Shown: positions 43,190 through 59,432, numbered from the stretch's first letter. The stretch: 64,000 nucleotides of DNA from Ecdyonurus torrentis (GCA_949318235.1 OX439131.1:11790125-11854124), one strand, 5' to 3'. Numbers and translations are program-made. Notes: generated from the sequence alone by a model not told the origin.

Positions 43190-43320
43190 GGCTGAATTAA
43201 CAATGAGGTTTCCTGGTTGCTAAGCAACGCGAAATGCACGTGTTGCCTCGCTGAACAAAGAAAACATTCGATTGTTTTGCTAGAAGCTATATCACAATGT
43301 AAACAAATATTAACATTACT
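43190..43320 (-). repeat. Conserved arm block A, right copy
   Basis: Reverse-complement partner of 1891-2022; see that entry. Confidence 0.75.
43216..43242 (-). promoter_or_regulatory. Conserved E-box plus RFX X-box-like pair, right copy
   Basis: GTTGCTAAGCAAC lies at 43216-43228 and CACGTG at 43237-43242. It is the inverted partner of 1965-1991; the X-box half sites GTTGC/GCAAC and the E-box are intact despite neighbouring substitutions. Confidence 0.45.
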
Positions 43321-43539
43321 GACATATTTTCCCGATATCTTCATTGTTGCCTGAAAAATTAGTAAGCTATCCATAACCAGGTAGTCTGTGAATAATTTTA
43401 AACGTAATATTGAATAAGTGAGAAAATATACCCTACTTAAAGTATTTGTAGTTATATAAAGAAGTGTGTACAACCGAACCTCACACAAATAGAACGACGA
43501 CTTTTAGATATTAAACTAGGCAGGGTTGTTTTGAGATAA

Positions 43540-43665
43540 GGCAGACGGTGGGCACTCGGTAATTACGAGGGTTTGGACGATACCCAAGCCATGTGGCTAA
43601 AGAGGCTGAGCAGAATGCGAGATGACGGGACTTATCTCCTTGCCTGAGCGGCCTAGCCAACTCAA
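43540..43665. other. GC-richer island, right side only, unassigned
   Basis: Contains gacggtgggcactcggta and ccttgcctgagcggcctag. It lies just outside conserved block A and no partner was seen near 1.6-1.9 kb. In reverse complement, tggctaggccg and ggtatcgtcc faintly resemble A- and B-box promoter elements of tRNA-derived SINEs, but this is weak. Confidence 0.3.
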
Positions 43666-44695
43666 ACATATTTTTTATACTTGTCTCTGAATCATTTGCA
43701 TTTTATACAAAGTCCACTTTACCAAGCACCTTTTCTTTTTTTTCTTCTTTTTTTTACGTGTAAACAAAGGCAAAAACTCTTTAAAGTATAATAAATTTTT
43801 TACAGATTTTCTTTTTCTTTTTGAAAATCTTTTATTCTCTTCTTAAAAAACATATAATAAGCTTTAGAATTAATAAAATTTTCTCATTTAGGAACTTATT
43901 AATAAAAAATATTATATACACTACTTTTATACCTGTAAAAAAAAGATATTAAACTAAAAATTAATTTCAAACGAAATGAAGTTCTATCTCATCAAATGTT
44001 TTAGTGCTTAAATTTTCCTGTTTGTTTTTATATGTATAATATAAAAAACAGTATATAAATAAAATAATAATATACAACATCAACAGATTTAAATCTTTAC
44101 AAAAGATTATTTTTACAGTAGAGAGATTAAAATTTATCATGACATCAATGAGGAAATTGCAATTTTGTTTTTATTTGTTTTATTTAAATACTTTTTTTTA
44201 ATAATGTATATTTTACGTGTTTGTATATTTTAAAAGGGAGGAAAATCTTTCTATTGTACAACTGCATTAATCTAAATTATGCGTTTTGTTTTAAGCCAAA
44301 AGAATATAATATAACGGACGTTACCGTGGTGCTTTTTTTTTTATAAACATTTTATTTAACCATGCTTCTTTTTTTTTTTTTTTTTTTTTTTGTAATTTTA
44401 ACATAAATTTAAATGCTAATTCAAAGTTTCTACATTTATTGCAAAAAATAAAATCTATATGGCAGTTTTCGTAAATTTATGTTTATTTACTTGAATATAT
44501 AACCAATAACCAATATAATATAACCAATAAGCGCATCCAAAAAATTATTTATGAACACACGCATAATAAAAAAATATATACATACATATAGAATATACTG
44601 TATACGTACATAAAATGCTACTTGTTTTTAAATATCCATAGTGTGAAACGCGAATATATATAATATATAATATATAATATATATATATATATATA

Positions 44696-44792
44696 CAGGG
44701 TCGGACTGGTCATTTAAGTTGGTCAGGAATTCCTGACCGGGCCCCCCTGGTCTGGGGGCCCTTTGCTCGCTAATAAACAAAAATGAAAAATG

Positions 44793-44827
<35 letters not shown>

Positions 44828-46146
44828 AGAAGAAGAAGAAGAAAGTTAAAAAAAAAAATTTCGAAAAAACATTTAAAAATTCCATCAAATTAAATTACAC
44901 ACATACTTATTATTTGTTTCACATCTTAAAATTAAAAGCGCTCATCAATAATACGTGAATGGTGTAATTTCGATTTATATATTATTTACTATATTTACTT
45001 ATTTCATTGCCCAAGAACTATTTCATTGCTTAACACCTTCAGAAACCTAGGTTAATTTATTTTCCAGTATTCAAACTTTAAGATATTTTTTTTATGTACG
45101 AGAGATTAAAATGTATAATAATGCAAATTTGACTGAAATATTTAATTCATATACTAAAAAATATTAACGATCGTGACGCAAAAAAAAAAAAAAAAAGAAA
45201 AAAATAGAGAGACAGAGAGAGATTATAGTGGAAGAAAAAATATTAAGCTGTTACCTATATATATATTACAGAACAAAGAGGAATACCAAAGAAATTATAA
45301 GGGGTAGTTTAAATAAAAACATTCTATATAAAAGAGGAAATATTGTCCTTAATCGATAAATATGTGAAATTTTTAATTTTTAGTTCATTTAGTATTTTTA
45401 ATTAATTTTTAAAAGCCGCAAAATGACCTCACAGTGATTGGCAGCTTTTTCCTATGCCCATCAGACATATAAAAGTTATCAACATAACGTCATTTTTCAA
45501 TTTTCTTAAATTGGGGACAATGTTCTCTTTTAGAATATGATTATTTTTTTTTTCTTTTATAGATTCGAATTCCTTATTGATGCTGGCTATAATTTAAAAA
45601 TAAATAAATAAAATTATGGTTTATATTTAAAGATTAAGCTGCATGGATCCAAACAAATTTCAAAGTATCATAAAATATCTTCGCTATAAGTTTTGCATGT
45701 GATAATTATAATTATTTCAAAAATAAAAGTTGCACACATTTGACTTTATGTTGATTAATTAAATAAAATATTACGTTACAATTTTATGTAAATTTAAGTA
45801 AAATATATATGACGTTCACTAAATTAATAGATAATATTTCGTTCTTTTATATTTTTTGTTCGTTTTTTACTCTTTCATCGTATATTAACTTACGCAAAAT
45901 TGTTATTTAACTTATTTCTTTACGGAAAAAACTGAAAAAAATGTTCTTCTTGCAAAACAAAGAAATAATAAAAGCACCCTTTTTAAGCGATTTTTTCCTC
46001 AAAAAAGGGGCGTGACTTAAAAATTTCCGGGGGGCTTCGCCCCCCGGACCCCCTTTTTGCTGGGGGGGCTACGCCCCCCCAGACCCCCCCAGTGGGCCCT
46101 CTCTGGTGTCTTCCTGAGTGGGCCTTTTCGAGCCAGTCCGACCCTG
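44696..46146. mobile_element. Non-autonomous hAT-like element, 1.45 kb
   Basis: The ends are inverted repeats CAGGGTCGGACTGG (44696-44709) and CCAGTCCGACCCTG (46133-46146), inserted in (TA)n so that an 8-base TATATATA duplication is compatible but not provable. The inner ends are unusually G/C-rich (gggcccccctggtctggggg on the left; runs of G and C with cttcgcccc at 46028-46097). The interior is A+T-rich with poly(A) at 44794-44825. No transposase frame was found. Confidence 0.75.
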
Positions 46147-46247
46147 TATATATATATATATATATCGGCCTCCATTAACTTAAAATCTATATGAGATTGC
46201 ACATTTCGGAGTATAGTTTTATAAATATCACCATTATTTCCATATGG

Positions 46248-46331
46248 TTAACATCACTCTTATAGTAGCAACAAATGATTTCACGTCAAAAAAATTGGTC
46301 TAATTTTTGTACCAATTTTCATCAATATCAT
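46248..46331 (+). repeat. 84-base direct repeat, copy 1
   Basis: Matches 47682-47765 with five differences over 84 bases, from ttaacatcactcttat to atcaatatcat. The pair brackets 1.35 kb containing the piggyBac-like MITE. The origin is unknown; it could be terminal parts of a larger dispersed repeat. Confidence 0.7.
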
Positions 46332-46882
46332 ATGGAAATTACATTCATTAATAATATATAAACAATACTTTAATTTAAATATTTGCAGACACAACCTATA
46401 CAGTACAATGCCATAACTCTGTTTTAAAAATTAATTCCTGCTATTTCCGTTTCAATCCTACTGCAAATCTGCATCACACGTATTTATAAGCATAACATGT
46501 TGAAAATTTCACTTTTTTTTTATTTTTTTATTTATTATTATTATTTTTGCGTAATTAATTTGCCAGACTATTATAGAAAAATAATTAAAAGTAAAATCTT
46601 ACGTCACAATTCAAATATTTTTAATATATAAAAAAAAACTCACAGAACTTATATTCTGCATTATTCAAGTAACTTCTTTTAAATTCTATTTGCATAAAGT
46701 GTATTTTTCAAAAAAGTTTGTATGTATACTTTTTTATGTTACTTCTTATATTTACTTTTTAAAGGAAACTTTTTGTAACAGCAAAGATCAACATCTCCAG
46801 CTCAAAAGCAAATTTATTTACAAAGTATCATTTAAACTGCAGTTTTTTTTACAGCGTTTCTAACAATTATTTCGATGCTTAA

Positions 46883-47198
46883 AGGCATAGACAACATAAA
46901 AATAAAAGCATTTATATCACAAAACACTTGATGGGACTTGCATAAATAATTTTAGTTTGTCTCAAAACCCAACTGTAGCTCCGTAGCAGTGATCACAAAA
47001 GTTCGATGTATGCAACCCGCACAACATTTTTATACTAGTTTTTGTCTGTTTCTGTCATAAACAGAAATATTCACGCAAATTGCATACTTCACATTTTTTT
47101 CACGCTCTTTTGTGGGGGCAAAATTATCATAAGTTTTTTAGATCCCATTTTGAGTTTAACGATTAAAAACAAAATAACGTTTAATGTTTTCTATGCCT
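46883..47198. mobile_element. 316-base piggyBac-like MITE with TTAA target duplication
   Basis: TTAA at 46879-46882 and at 47199-47202 bracket ends AGGCATAGACAACAT / ATGTTTTCTATGCCT (about 20-base imperfect inverted repeats). Its first bases resemble those of the element at 31134 (AGGCGTAGAACACC), suggesting related termini. It lies in the gene B intron. Its interior matches the sequence at 12870-13090 in reverse complement. Confidence 0.7.
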
Positions 47199-47681
47199 TT
47201 AAAGAAAGAAAAAAAATATAAATGTTCATACAAGATTGAGAATAAAATGAATATGTTAAGTAAGTCAATCTATAAGATAACTATAATGAATTGGTAGTTT
47301 ATAGACGCACGCACCATCATTATATCAGAGAAAAAACTAATATTAAATATAAATTATTTTAGAATTCAAATACATTAAATAAAGATTTGTGGAAATAAAA
47401 TATGTATTTTCAATTCATTTAAAATTTTTCAATTTTACTGCACTAGAATATGTGTAAGATTATGTGTATAAGAGGTTACTAATAATACTAAACGAAGTTT
47501 AATGTAAAAAAATAAAACATTAGAATTAAATAGAATAAAACAAAATTAGTAACGTAATCCCATCGATAGCGTTAGAACGTATTGAGCTCCACCCAATGAC
47601 AAATGATAGCAATGAGTGCTCTTTGAAACTCAATGTGATCATCAATAACACTTATACTTCTCATCACCACAACGTATTAGA

Positions 47682-47765
47682 TTAACATCACTCTTATCGT
47701 AGCAACAATTGATTTCACGTCAAATAAGTTGGTCTAATTTTCGTACCAATTTTCATCAATATCAT
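47682..47765 (+). repeat. 84-base direct repeat, copy 2
   Basis: Partner of 46248-46331 in the same orientation. Confidence 0.7.
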
Positions 47766-48344
47766 TTATCAGAAAATGTACTTCCATTTATCTTTTTTTA
47801 CCAACTTACATTTCATTCAATCGATTTCTCTCGATTACATCGTTTTCTTACAATTATGTAAATGCTTTTAGATACATCATGACAGAAAATATATTTACTT
47901 TTTTTCAAATAAAATATAAACATAATAAATATATGTATGATAAAAATTTTATACTAAAAGCAATATATTTTTCATGACAAGTAAGAGTTAGAAGAAAAAT
48001 GTAATTCATTTTTACATATCGTCTTCTACGTTCTCTTATTGATGCAAGAAGAATAAAAAATATTATGTTGTGAAGTTTAGCACTTTGTATGTTGCTTCTT
48101 TATTGTAACATTTAAATAATATATTTCCCTTGGTCGCAAGGGGGTAAGAAGAGCATAAAAGTGTCGTACTTACTTAAATGATGCATTGCACTTACGCTTG
48201 AGTGGTCTTTTCTAGCCTTCTTTGTCTTTGTATATATAGAATAATATACAAAACACCTAGCACCTATTTCTCTTTCACAACACTCATTCATGCAATACAC
48301 TTTTAATAACTTTTTACAGCTATAACATGAAATTTTATTTAATT

Positions 48345-48475
<131 letters not shown>

Positions 48476-49278
48476 TTACACGATATCTTTCAGAATATAA
48501 AAATATAATATTTATCAAAACGTAATGAGCCTAACACTTACCAGTTACCTCACAATAATAGTATTTTAAATGTTGCTGATATTATTATTATTATTATTTA
48601 AGAGTTTAGAAAAGATATTGAATAAGGAAATGTGAAAAATAAGGTTCCAAATGCAGTTTGAAAAACTTTTATACCATCTCTCTTCTTTTATATTTTATAT
48701 CTAAATTTTCTAACCCCTTGCGATTTTTTTTTTCAGAAACATGTTTCGTATGTGGGATGTCATTTTTGTAGCATGTGAGAGAAATATTGAGAGGCATAGG
48801 GAGAGTTTTCCTGTCACGTGAAAGAGAGAGAGAATACGTTGTGCTAGCTGGTTTGAACAACGTCAATACGAATGTCGATGGTCAATGCATTATTTACGTG
48901 CTTCCCTTATCCATATTTTCCATTTTTTTTCTTCTTCCTGTTTGTGAAAGAAGCACGGAGCTGACACTGTACGCTCACCGCACCGCGAGTGCAACTTGTC
49001 TCAATAAATAATTCATTCTATTTCCTACACTTGTATAGTATTGATCTTTCCATAACGATAAAATATATTTCGCTAACGTTGAACGACATTTTTTTATCTA
49101 CTGAAATACATCTACAATATATACGAAAAGAAAAAAAATATAAAACATTTTTTGCACGATTTTTTTTAACTCTACCTAAATATTATCAAATTAAATTACA
49201 GTATGTTCTTGTTAATTAATACTATCATTAAAGAAGCCACTTAAAATACAAATTCAAACAGGTGAAATGAATTTTTAA

Positions 49279-49325
<47 letters not shown>

Positions 49326-50194
49326 GTTTACATATAATTAGATAATTAAAGCGTTGAACTTTTAATGTTTTAAATAATAATAGCTTATTTTTCTATATAA
49401 TCCTAAAACAAAATCCACTAAGCTTAAATTTCATTTTACATCAAATATAAACAAAATTAAATGCCATAAATAATTAAATTGTTATTCACATTACGTTGTA
49501 CATGTTTTTGTTTACAGGTTCAACATTATAGTTGTATTGATGTAAATATATGCGGAAAGGATTGCTAAAATTTGCATGAATAAAAAATTGTAATGTAAAC
49601 GGCTTTTGTTCAAAACGAGATTTATAACGTAATGTTATCGGTTATTACATGAAGGAAAAACGATTTATTTTGCAAAATATAGTATAGATGGCCTCTTTTG
49701 ATAAGCAGCTTTTGCATTGTAACATCTATAGGATTCCATGGGAAAAAATAATTGAAGATAGGTACTATGTATCATGTTAACTGAAATTTTCTTATTCAGT
49801 TTCAACTCATATGTGTAATGAAAATAGATTTGAGATCCTTAATAACATTGCATAACTGATTAACTGTAAGAGATAACTCGGTGATTGCAATCATATATAA
49901 AAGTCAAGCTATATATGAGCACTAAATAATATAGGCTGGTATGGAAAAAAGACACATTTTGACAGTTTAAAAACACTTAGCAACATTTTTGAGTGCATTG
50001 ATGCTGTTAATAGGTTAGAGGTAAGTGAGAAAAATAATAATGACAAAAAAACGTAATTTTTCAAATAAAATAGCCAATGCTGAGCAATTTTATTCATTGC
50101 TCCAATATGGTGTCAAAGTGCATTCAGTATGACGATATGTGTATACATCCTATAAACTAACAGTGACACTTTAATAATAAGTATTTAAGCTTAC

Positions 50195-50361
50195 CAGGGT
50201 AGTAGACCAAGCTCTTGCGCACTTCATATCGCGCCTCAGGAATACGCAGAACGCAGTGAAAGTCAGAAGGTTCTGCAGGTTCCTCCATGACAGCACTAGC
50301 AGTTACGTCAAACGACCCTACATGTGCATGAGTCTTGAAACGAACATCTTCCAGAGACCCA
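50195..50361 (-). CDS. Gene B, internal exon: C-terminal half of the Ig-like domain
   Basis: The acceptor (atttttcag) and donor (CCTG|gtaagc) are both consensus. The 167-base exon enters in phase 2, completing the Ser codon AG|T from the exon at 51042, and leaves in phase 1. It encodes GSLEDVRFKTHAHVGSFDVT, then an acidic stretch ASAVMEEPAEPSDF, then HCVLRIPEARYEVRKSLVYY and PG. HCVLRIP carries the F-strand cysteine; about 54 residues lie between it and the B-strand Cys of the previous exon, normal for an Ig domain. The two exons together make a phase 1-1 symmetrical Ig module, typical of shuffled extracellular domains. The final G of the exon starts a Gly codon that is completed by the microexon 24.4 kb away at 25754. 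The domain probably acts outside the cell in adhesion or recognition; this is inferred from the fold only. Confidence 0.87.
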
Positions 50362-51041
50362 CTGAAAAATATACTTTTTTTATTATTAACTGTATCTACT
50401 TACAATCTTTATAATTATTTTAACTTCTTAGAATTGAATTTTATTTTCATCACCTGAGACCTTAGAGAAAAAGATCTCCACTATTTATTCTTTAAGCTGA
50501 TTTTATTTGAAAAAATGAGGCTTCAATGACTCGTCTCTACGAAGGTTTGATCGCAAATTGAGTTAGAAGCACTTTGTTTCTTGTCCGTCAATTTACGTTG
50601 CTGCTTTTTCTATTGGCTACTTTGAGCACCCTTGATTTAGCCGTAGATAATCAAATCATCTCATTGTTACTTTAAACATGAAAGAAAAAAAGCTTTTCTG
50701 TGTCCTTCTTTTTCAACATCACTACATTTATTGTATTTTTATTGACAATAAATTAGTCATACCTCTCTTAAAATGCCCTTATTATAATTTAAAAATAGCT
50801 TTGTAACAAAACATCTGCAATGTCTGTTATGGGGGAAAATAAAATGTTAAAAAAAATTTTGAAATAGAATAAAATAAGACAAGATTTTGTATTAGCACAG
50901 GCAACAAATGGAAGGGATAATAATCTTGGTGAATGGAAAAATAATTACTTTGTTGTATACTGTAATTTATGGATTTAAATGAAACTTGATTCAAAGAATT
51001 TCAACAAATATTTGAGTGTTCGTGAAGATTACGTTGCTCAC

Positions 51042-51165
51042 CTGGCAGGGTCACGTGAGAGTGTGAGTGAAGGTTCAGGATAAGCCCCCGTGGCAAAGCA
51101 CGTCACGTTCAGCAAACCTTCACTTGGACCACGAGTGTGCCACATCTCCAGACGTTTCTCAGGAG
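51042..51165 (-). CDS. Gene B, internal exon: N-terminal half of an Ig-like domain
   Basis: On the minus strand this exon is preceded by a good acceptor (tttttgcag) and followed by a consensus donor (AG|gtgagc). It starts in phase 1 and ends in phase 2, open across 124 bases. It encodes APEKRLEMWHTRGPSEGL followed by LNVTCFATGAYPEPSLTL. The NVT is an N-glycosylation sequon and the Cys right after it is the expected B-strand cysteine of an Ig fold. The aromatic/proline pattern after the Cys (GAYPEPSLTL) recalls C2/I-type Ig domains of arthropod cell-surface proteins. The phase fits exactly with the next exon at 50361-50195, which supplies the partner cysteine. Upstream exons (signal peptide, probably another Ig domain) were not found in the window. 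The family was recognised by pattern only; no specific orthologue is claimed. Confidence 0.85.
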
Positions 51166-54029
<2,864 letters not shown>

Positions 54030-54165
54030 TACGTCACCAGGTTGACCTGAGGTGACCTCCTGGTGGTGCACACATTCATCAGCTGTGTTCTGACACACGC
54101 ACGCGATCACGTGACTCAGACACAGAAACCAGGGGGGACAAACCATCGAGTTGACAAGGAACAAA
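54030..54165. other. GC-richer island, unassigned
   Basis: Contains acctgaggtgacctcctgg and acacgcacgcgatcacgtga. Open frames cross it on both strands, but no acceptor-donor pair of reasonable quality was found. It might be an exon fragment or a regulatory element. Confidence 0.3.
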
Positions 54166-54804
54166 AAGAAGCGTCTCCAGTTATAAAAATCGTTAATATA
54201 AAAATAGAAATCATTAAAATACAACTAAGGATAATATATGAAACTAGAATTTTTCAACGATAAAAAAAAAAGGTTCAAAGTTTTTCATTTACTTTATATT
54301 CAAATAAAAGAAAGCTTTAGTTAAATTATTCCGTGTTTTACATCCCATCGAATTAAATATAAGACTGTTTTAAAATTAAATTAATTCAATTTACATTTAA
54401 AATTTGTTCAAAACATAAATCACTTTTAACAAGAAATAAAACGACTTGCTTCTTTTTTTTATATTATTTTTTACTATTAGTGAAATAAATCTTCAATAGT
54501 AGTAGTAGCAAAAACTTTTTTTTGTGTGTGTATGTGTGTGTGTGGAACGACTGCTATTTGAGTTAATATTTCAATTACTCTCGGCTTTTATTTTCACGCT
54601 ACTGCTATGGTGGCATAAAAGTAGGTATTTATAAAGTGTATGGTAGCAGAGTAGACACGACGCCTCATGATATAAGCTCACGCCAACATCTCTCTCTCTC
54701 TCTCTGTATTTGCGGACGTTTAGGCCATTTTTCTCTGGCTTTCTCCACGTTCTCTTTTCATTGCTCTATCTATCTTCTCTGTTCTTTCATGCACCTTTCT
54801 CTCT

Positions 54805-54824
54805 TTCTCCCTCCCTCCCTCCCT

Positions 54825-54862
<38 letters not shown>

Positions 54863-54945
54863 CTTTATTGCAAGCTGCGTTTGGTGTCCTGTATAAAATA
54901 ATTCGTATGTCTCTCTCTCTCTCTCTCTCCCTCGCTTTCTCCCTC
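54805..54945. repeat. (TCCC)n and (CT)n repeats
   Basis: TCCC units at about 54808-54831 pass into CT to 54860, and a second CT run lies at 54911-54930. A GC-richer stretch at 54955-55035 follows (gtcgacgccactgag, gtcgccgtctcgccgc), with no splice-bounded frame. Confidence 0.85.
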
Positions 54946-55826
54946 TAAAACAAAGTCGCGTGTAGCAGAACAGTTTATTGTCGACGCCACTGAGTTAGAA
55001 TTCAATTTGGTGTCGCCGTCTCGCCGCTTAATACTCCTAACTTAACTTCATACAATACTGTTTTTCTCTTTAAAAAAATACTGCATATTTTATTATAATA
55101 ATATATATATATATATACATTGTACTTTTAAAACATTCTTTACATTTTTTATATAAAATCATTTATATGTTTCATATTCTATTATTATATCTATATAGTA
55201 TATACTGTATATAAACATAATATCCAATTTCAAAGAGAACATTTTTTTTCTGTTTTAGTATATATTTTATTTCGAGTTTTTTTTTTCCTTCATTTTTCTC
55301 CACCATTATTATAAAACTTGTTTTCTTTATTTTGTCATATCATGTAAATTCAACAATAACAATTTAAGAATACAACATAAGCAAACAATATAACTAGGGT
55401 TTCTATTGACTTTTATATGAAGTTACGCTTTTATTTTTCAATTTTGAAAAAAGAAGAAATAAATGTTGTCTTGATAACAATATTTGACGACAAATATTGG
55501 AAATACTTTAAAATAAAGTTGTAATAAAATATTGAACAGAGAATCAAAATTGAGGAACCACGTGTTGACACAACAATATCGCTTTTCTTCTCTCTCTCTC
55601 TCTTGCAATATCTAAAAATCGCAATTTTCATAAAGTTTTATGCATTGACGTCACTGCACATTTACGCCAATCACATATGGCGTTGGTCAATTTTAAAAAT
55701 GTTATGATTCAGGCTCAATAATACCAACTGGCACCTTTTTATGTTAGGGGGAGGGGGGAGGATTTTTTTTATTTCTATAAACTCAGATACGTATTTATCT
55801 AGTATAATAATTTGTTTTAACTTTTT

Positions 55827-55927
<101 letters not shown>

Positions 55928-56670
55928 TATACACACATAAGAACTTACTGCAAATACAACAAATTTAAAAATAAATTAACAATAGCAAATATAAACTATA
56001 AAAGTCACATGTTACATTATTTAAAGAGACATTTTGTGTGCAAATTGTGCGACTTTTTATAGTATGAATATGCAAGATAAACAAACGCTGCAGGATATCT
56101 AACTATAACAAAGCTAAAACAACGCTGTATGTGTTTCATAATAACGCCACTCACTCTGTAAACCTTCACAAAACTGCGACGTTTAAAAACACCGCAGATA
56201 TAAATTATTGTGCTCCAGGTGGCGATAAAATGTCATATTAAAATATATTTCTCATTTTGTATAGCATTAAGTTTCAATTCTACTGCATTAAGAAAAATTG
56301 TTTTGATGAAATTGTTCAGTTACAATTATAATAAAGTCATATATTACGTGAAAAAGAAAAGAAGGAATAAAAAAAAAAAAAAAAAAAGGAGATATTAACT
56401 ACATAGTAATAAGTTCTTTTTCATACCACATTGTTTTATAATTGAGAGAAAAGAGAAAATGTTTTTAATTTAAAATTAATCAAATTCGTATTTTCTCCTT
56501 CTTTCTCTCTTCTTTTTTTTCAATTTAAAAAGCTGTTTTTTATCTAAAAAAAAATTAAAAAAAAAAAATAATAATAGTAAAGGTGGATTGGACTCTCATG
56601 AGACGTTGTCTTGAATTTTTATTCATTTCCTTTGCTTTTTTATACCTTCTTTCTTGTTTTTATTATTGTG

Positions 56671-56706
<36 letters not shown>

Positions 56707-57673
56707 ATCTCCGAAAGTTTCATTTGTAGAGTAAAAATGTATCATTTATGTATGAATTTTTTTTCAATGTTTTTCTTTTAAATCTAGTTTTTATATTATG
56801 TAAAGTTTGATATAAAAAATGTCTTATGTATTTGAAATGTAAATTTAATTTACAAGACAATTGTAGATGTAATCTTGAGGATGACACTTCTTGTCGTTTT
56901 GATAATTGAACAACAGTAACTTCCTCCCCTTGTCTCTTGAAACACGCAATACACAGAAACTAACTTGTTGTTTCGTACTTCATTTTTATCTTGCTCCCAA
57001 TCCTCTCCATTTTAATTATTTTATCAGAATTACTGAATATATCGAAATTTCCCTCTCGATTTTTTTTTTTTTTTTTTTTTTGTTATTTTCTTTACGTATC
57101 ACACCATTCGTTATTAGAAAAATTATAGTTTGAGTCATAATGTAGATTACAACTAGTTGCCTCTTTGCCTTTTTTTTTCTTTCGTTTATAACAATGTAAG
57201 TGTCATTCGACGAGACCAAATTTACACATACGGTGAATTACAATAATAATAAACCTGTTAACAAGATTAAATATTAATGTCAAGTGCAAGCTTGCTACAG
57301 GAAAATATATTGTTGTTTTTAAAAGAAATTGAAATCAAATTTATTAGACATTACACAAATTCACTATGATTGTAGTTCATAAGTTGAAATTAAAAAAGAT
57401 TTTACTGAAACAAATCACAATATTTTGCCCCTCTTCTTTTAAATAAATAATGAAAATCTATGGAAATCCAGCTCTAACTAGAGTACATTACACGATATTG
57501 TAAAATTTTACAAGTTTTTGCACATGACTATTTTTTTTAATAATTATCTTATTATTATAAAACTAATTAAACTTGAAAACTAAGCAGTAAGAGAGACAGA
57601 AAAATAGAGAGAACAAAATAAAATTTAAAATATGAAGTTTTTATTTCAACATTCATAAGGGGATACGCAGTTG

Positions 57674-57674
<1 letters not shown>

Positions 57675-57733
<59 letters not shown>
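57675..57733. repeat. (CT)n microsatellite
   Basis: About 59 bases of CT. The stretch 57.73-59.34 kb shows no recognisable gene. Confidence 0.95.
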
Positions 57734-57736
<3 letters not shown>

Positions 57737-59337
57737 CTGTACATGCTTTGAATAAAGTTGCTCTTTTGAATAATAATAAAATTTATTAATAAACAATGAA
57801 CACGCTGTATAATTTATATTTTATTCATTATGTGGTTAGAAAGAGCTTTGTAATTTATTAATTAACTGAAATTTTATCTCTACTTAAAAAATTATTAAAA
57901 TTATCAACGAGTTACAAAGAAGTATCTAATTATTTAAATTATATGTAGAATATTAAACAATTGTGTAATTTAAAATACTATATGCGTGGTTAAAAATAAC
58001 ATATTTATATTATTTTCTCGTTAAAATATAACGTAACAATAAAGAAAGTATTTTTATATTCCGTTTTTATTATTTCATGCTACAAGATATTATTAAAAAA
58101 ACGTTGAAATCTTAAATTTCCATGTATGCATTATAAGATACGGTATTTTATTTTATATAATTCTATTTCAACATGCCTATTCACACTAAAACGTGCTTTA
58201 TAGCGATTTAAACTTAAAATACTTATATTGGGAAAAAATGTAATTCATGAACTGATATTTGTGCACAACACTTGGAGTAAAATTTAGCCTGAAGTTATAA
58301 ATAAATGAACGTCAAGTTGCCAGGACACTGTCTGTAATTCTTGAACTTAAAAGTTTGCTATCATGTAGCTTTCTAATGATTCGGACAGAGAATAAAAAAA
58401 TGCTTATGAAATGGCAAAGTAAAAGGAAATAAAGTTAACAGTATGATATTGAAGAGCGTATTTATTTCATAATACATGGTAGACCTACTGAAATAATGCT
58501 TACTATGAAAAGTTTTGTGCAAAATTGTAACGTTTACAGCAACGGGGTTGGTTTAGAGGAGAGTTAATGGCATTAGCATTCACACCACAAAGTCTTGCAC
58601 AAATAGAATATATAAAAAGTAGCTCTCTCTCAATACGATAAATCTTGTTAGGAAAAAAAGAAGGGGGAGGGGGCGATAAAATTTCCCTTTACGAATGATA
58701 GAATAATCCTATACAAGATTGAAGATCTTCTTCCTCCTTTTTTTTTTTTTTTGTGTGTGAAACAAGATTTTATTTTTTATAAAAGCAAAAAATCAGTATT
58801 ACTTATTCAAGTGATTCACTTGTCATTCAAAACCAAATTCTCATTTCTATAGAGTGTTGAGAATTAATTGAAATTGATAGGAAGTTCTGTGTGGTAAACG
58901 AAGGAAAATAAAAGTTATTTAACTAATTATACAATTAATGAAAGTAGTTTAAAAGTTGTTACTTTAATTAATGTTTAAAAAATTTAAGTTTTTTTTTTCT
59001 TCATCTTTTTTAAAGTTAAGTCAGTTTGATAAATTGATAGGTTCACAACGTCTCTCTGAAGCAAAGTTAAGTAAGCATGAATGAGTTATGGAGAGGAAAA
59101 GAAAATATCCCTATAAAGTTAGAAAGATGCCATTATATTAGAATCACAAACTCAAATTAAACCTCACCACTTTACTTATCTCCCCTTTCTAAAATGTATT
59201 TGGTATTCAGCTTGCATTTTCACTTGAGAGTACGATCCGGTATTGAAATCAAATAAAATTACAGGTGATAAGTGAAGGAGAAATAATATGTTAAATTTTA
59301 TATTATTTCGAATAATACGCGTCCAGTAACATATTAC

Positions 59338-59339
<2 letters not shown>

Positions 59340-59427
<88 letters not shown>
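59340..59427. repeat. (TA)n microsatellite
   Basis: About 88 bases of TA. From 59.43 to 61.07 kb only a short (AG)n at 60123-60157 and a T-run at 60968-60980 stand out. Confidence 0.95.

Positions 59428-59432
<5 letters not shown>

Larger units (their letters stand above)
25064..43320 (-). repeat. Right arm of a large inverted duplication
   Basis: This is the reverse-complement partner of 1891-20882. It holds insertions absent from the left arm (fold-back MITEs at 31134 and 37628), so these arrived after the duplication. Beyond 43.3 kb the partner sequence would lie upstream of the window, so the true arm may include the Ig exons at 50-51 kb. Confidence 0.85.

Noticed and set aside
43540..43665. 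A tRNA gene or clear SINE
   Set aside because: No cloverleaf could be drawn and the box-like motifs match poorly.
46017..46202. Gly/Pro-rich frame
   Set aside because: It lies in the G/C-rich end of the hAT-like element and is read through its inverted repeat and a TA array.
48979..48999. A further 21-base microexon of gene B (minus) with donor gtgagc
   Set aside because: The donor is good and the phase would fit, but the acceptor (tttattgag) lacks a pyrimidine tract, and a 21-base open stretch is easily due to chance.
50195..51165. Assignment of the Ig module to the beaten-path or another named fly family
   Set aside because: The pattern is Ig-like with a GPI-type tail, but the diagnostic residues I know for that family were not seen, so no symbol is given.
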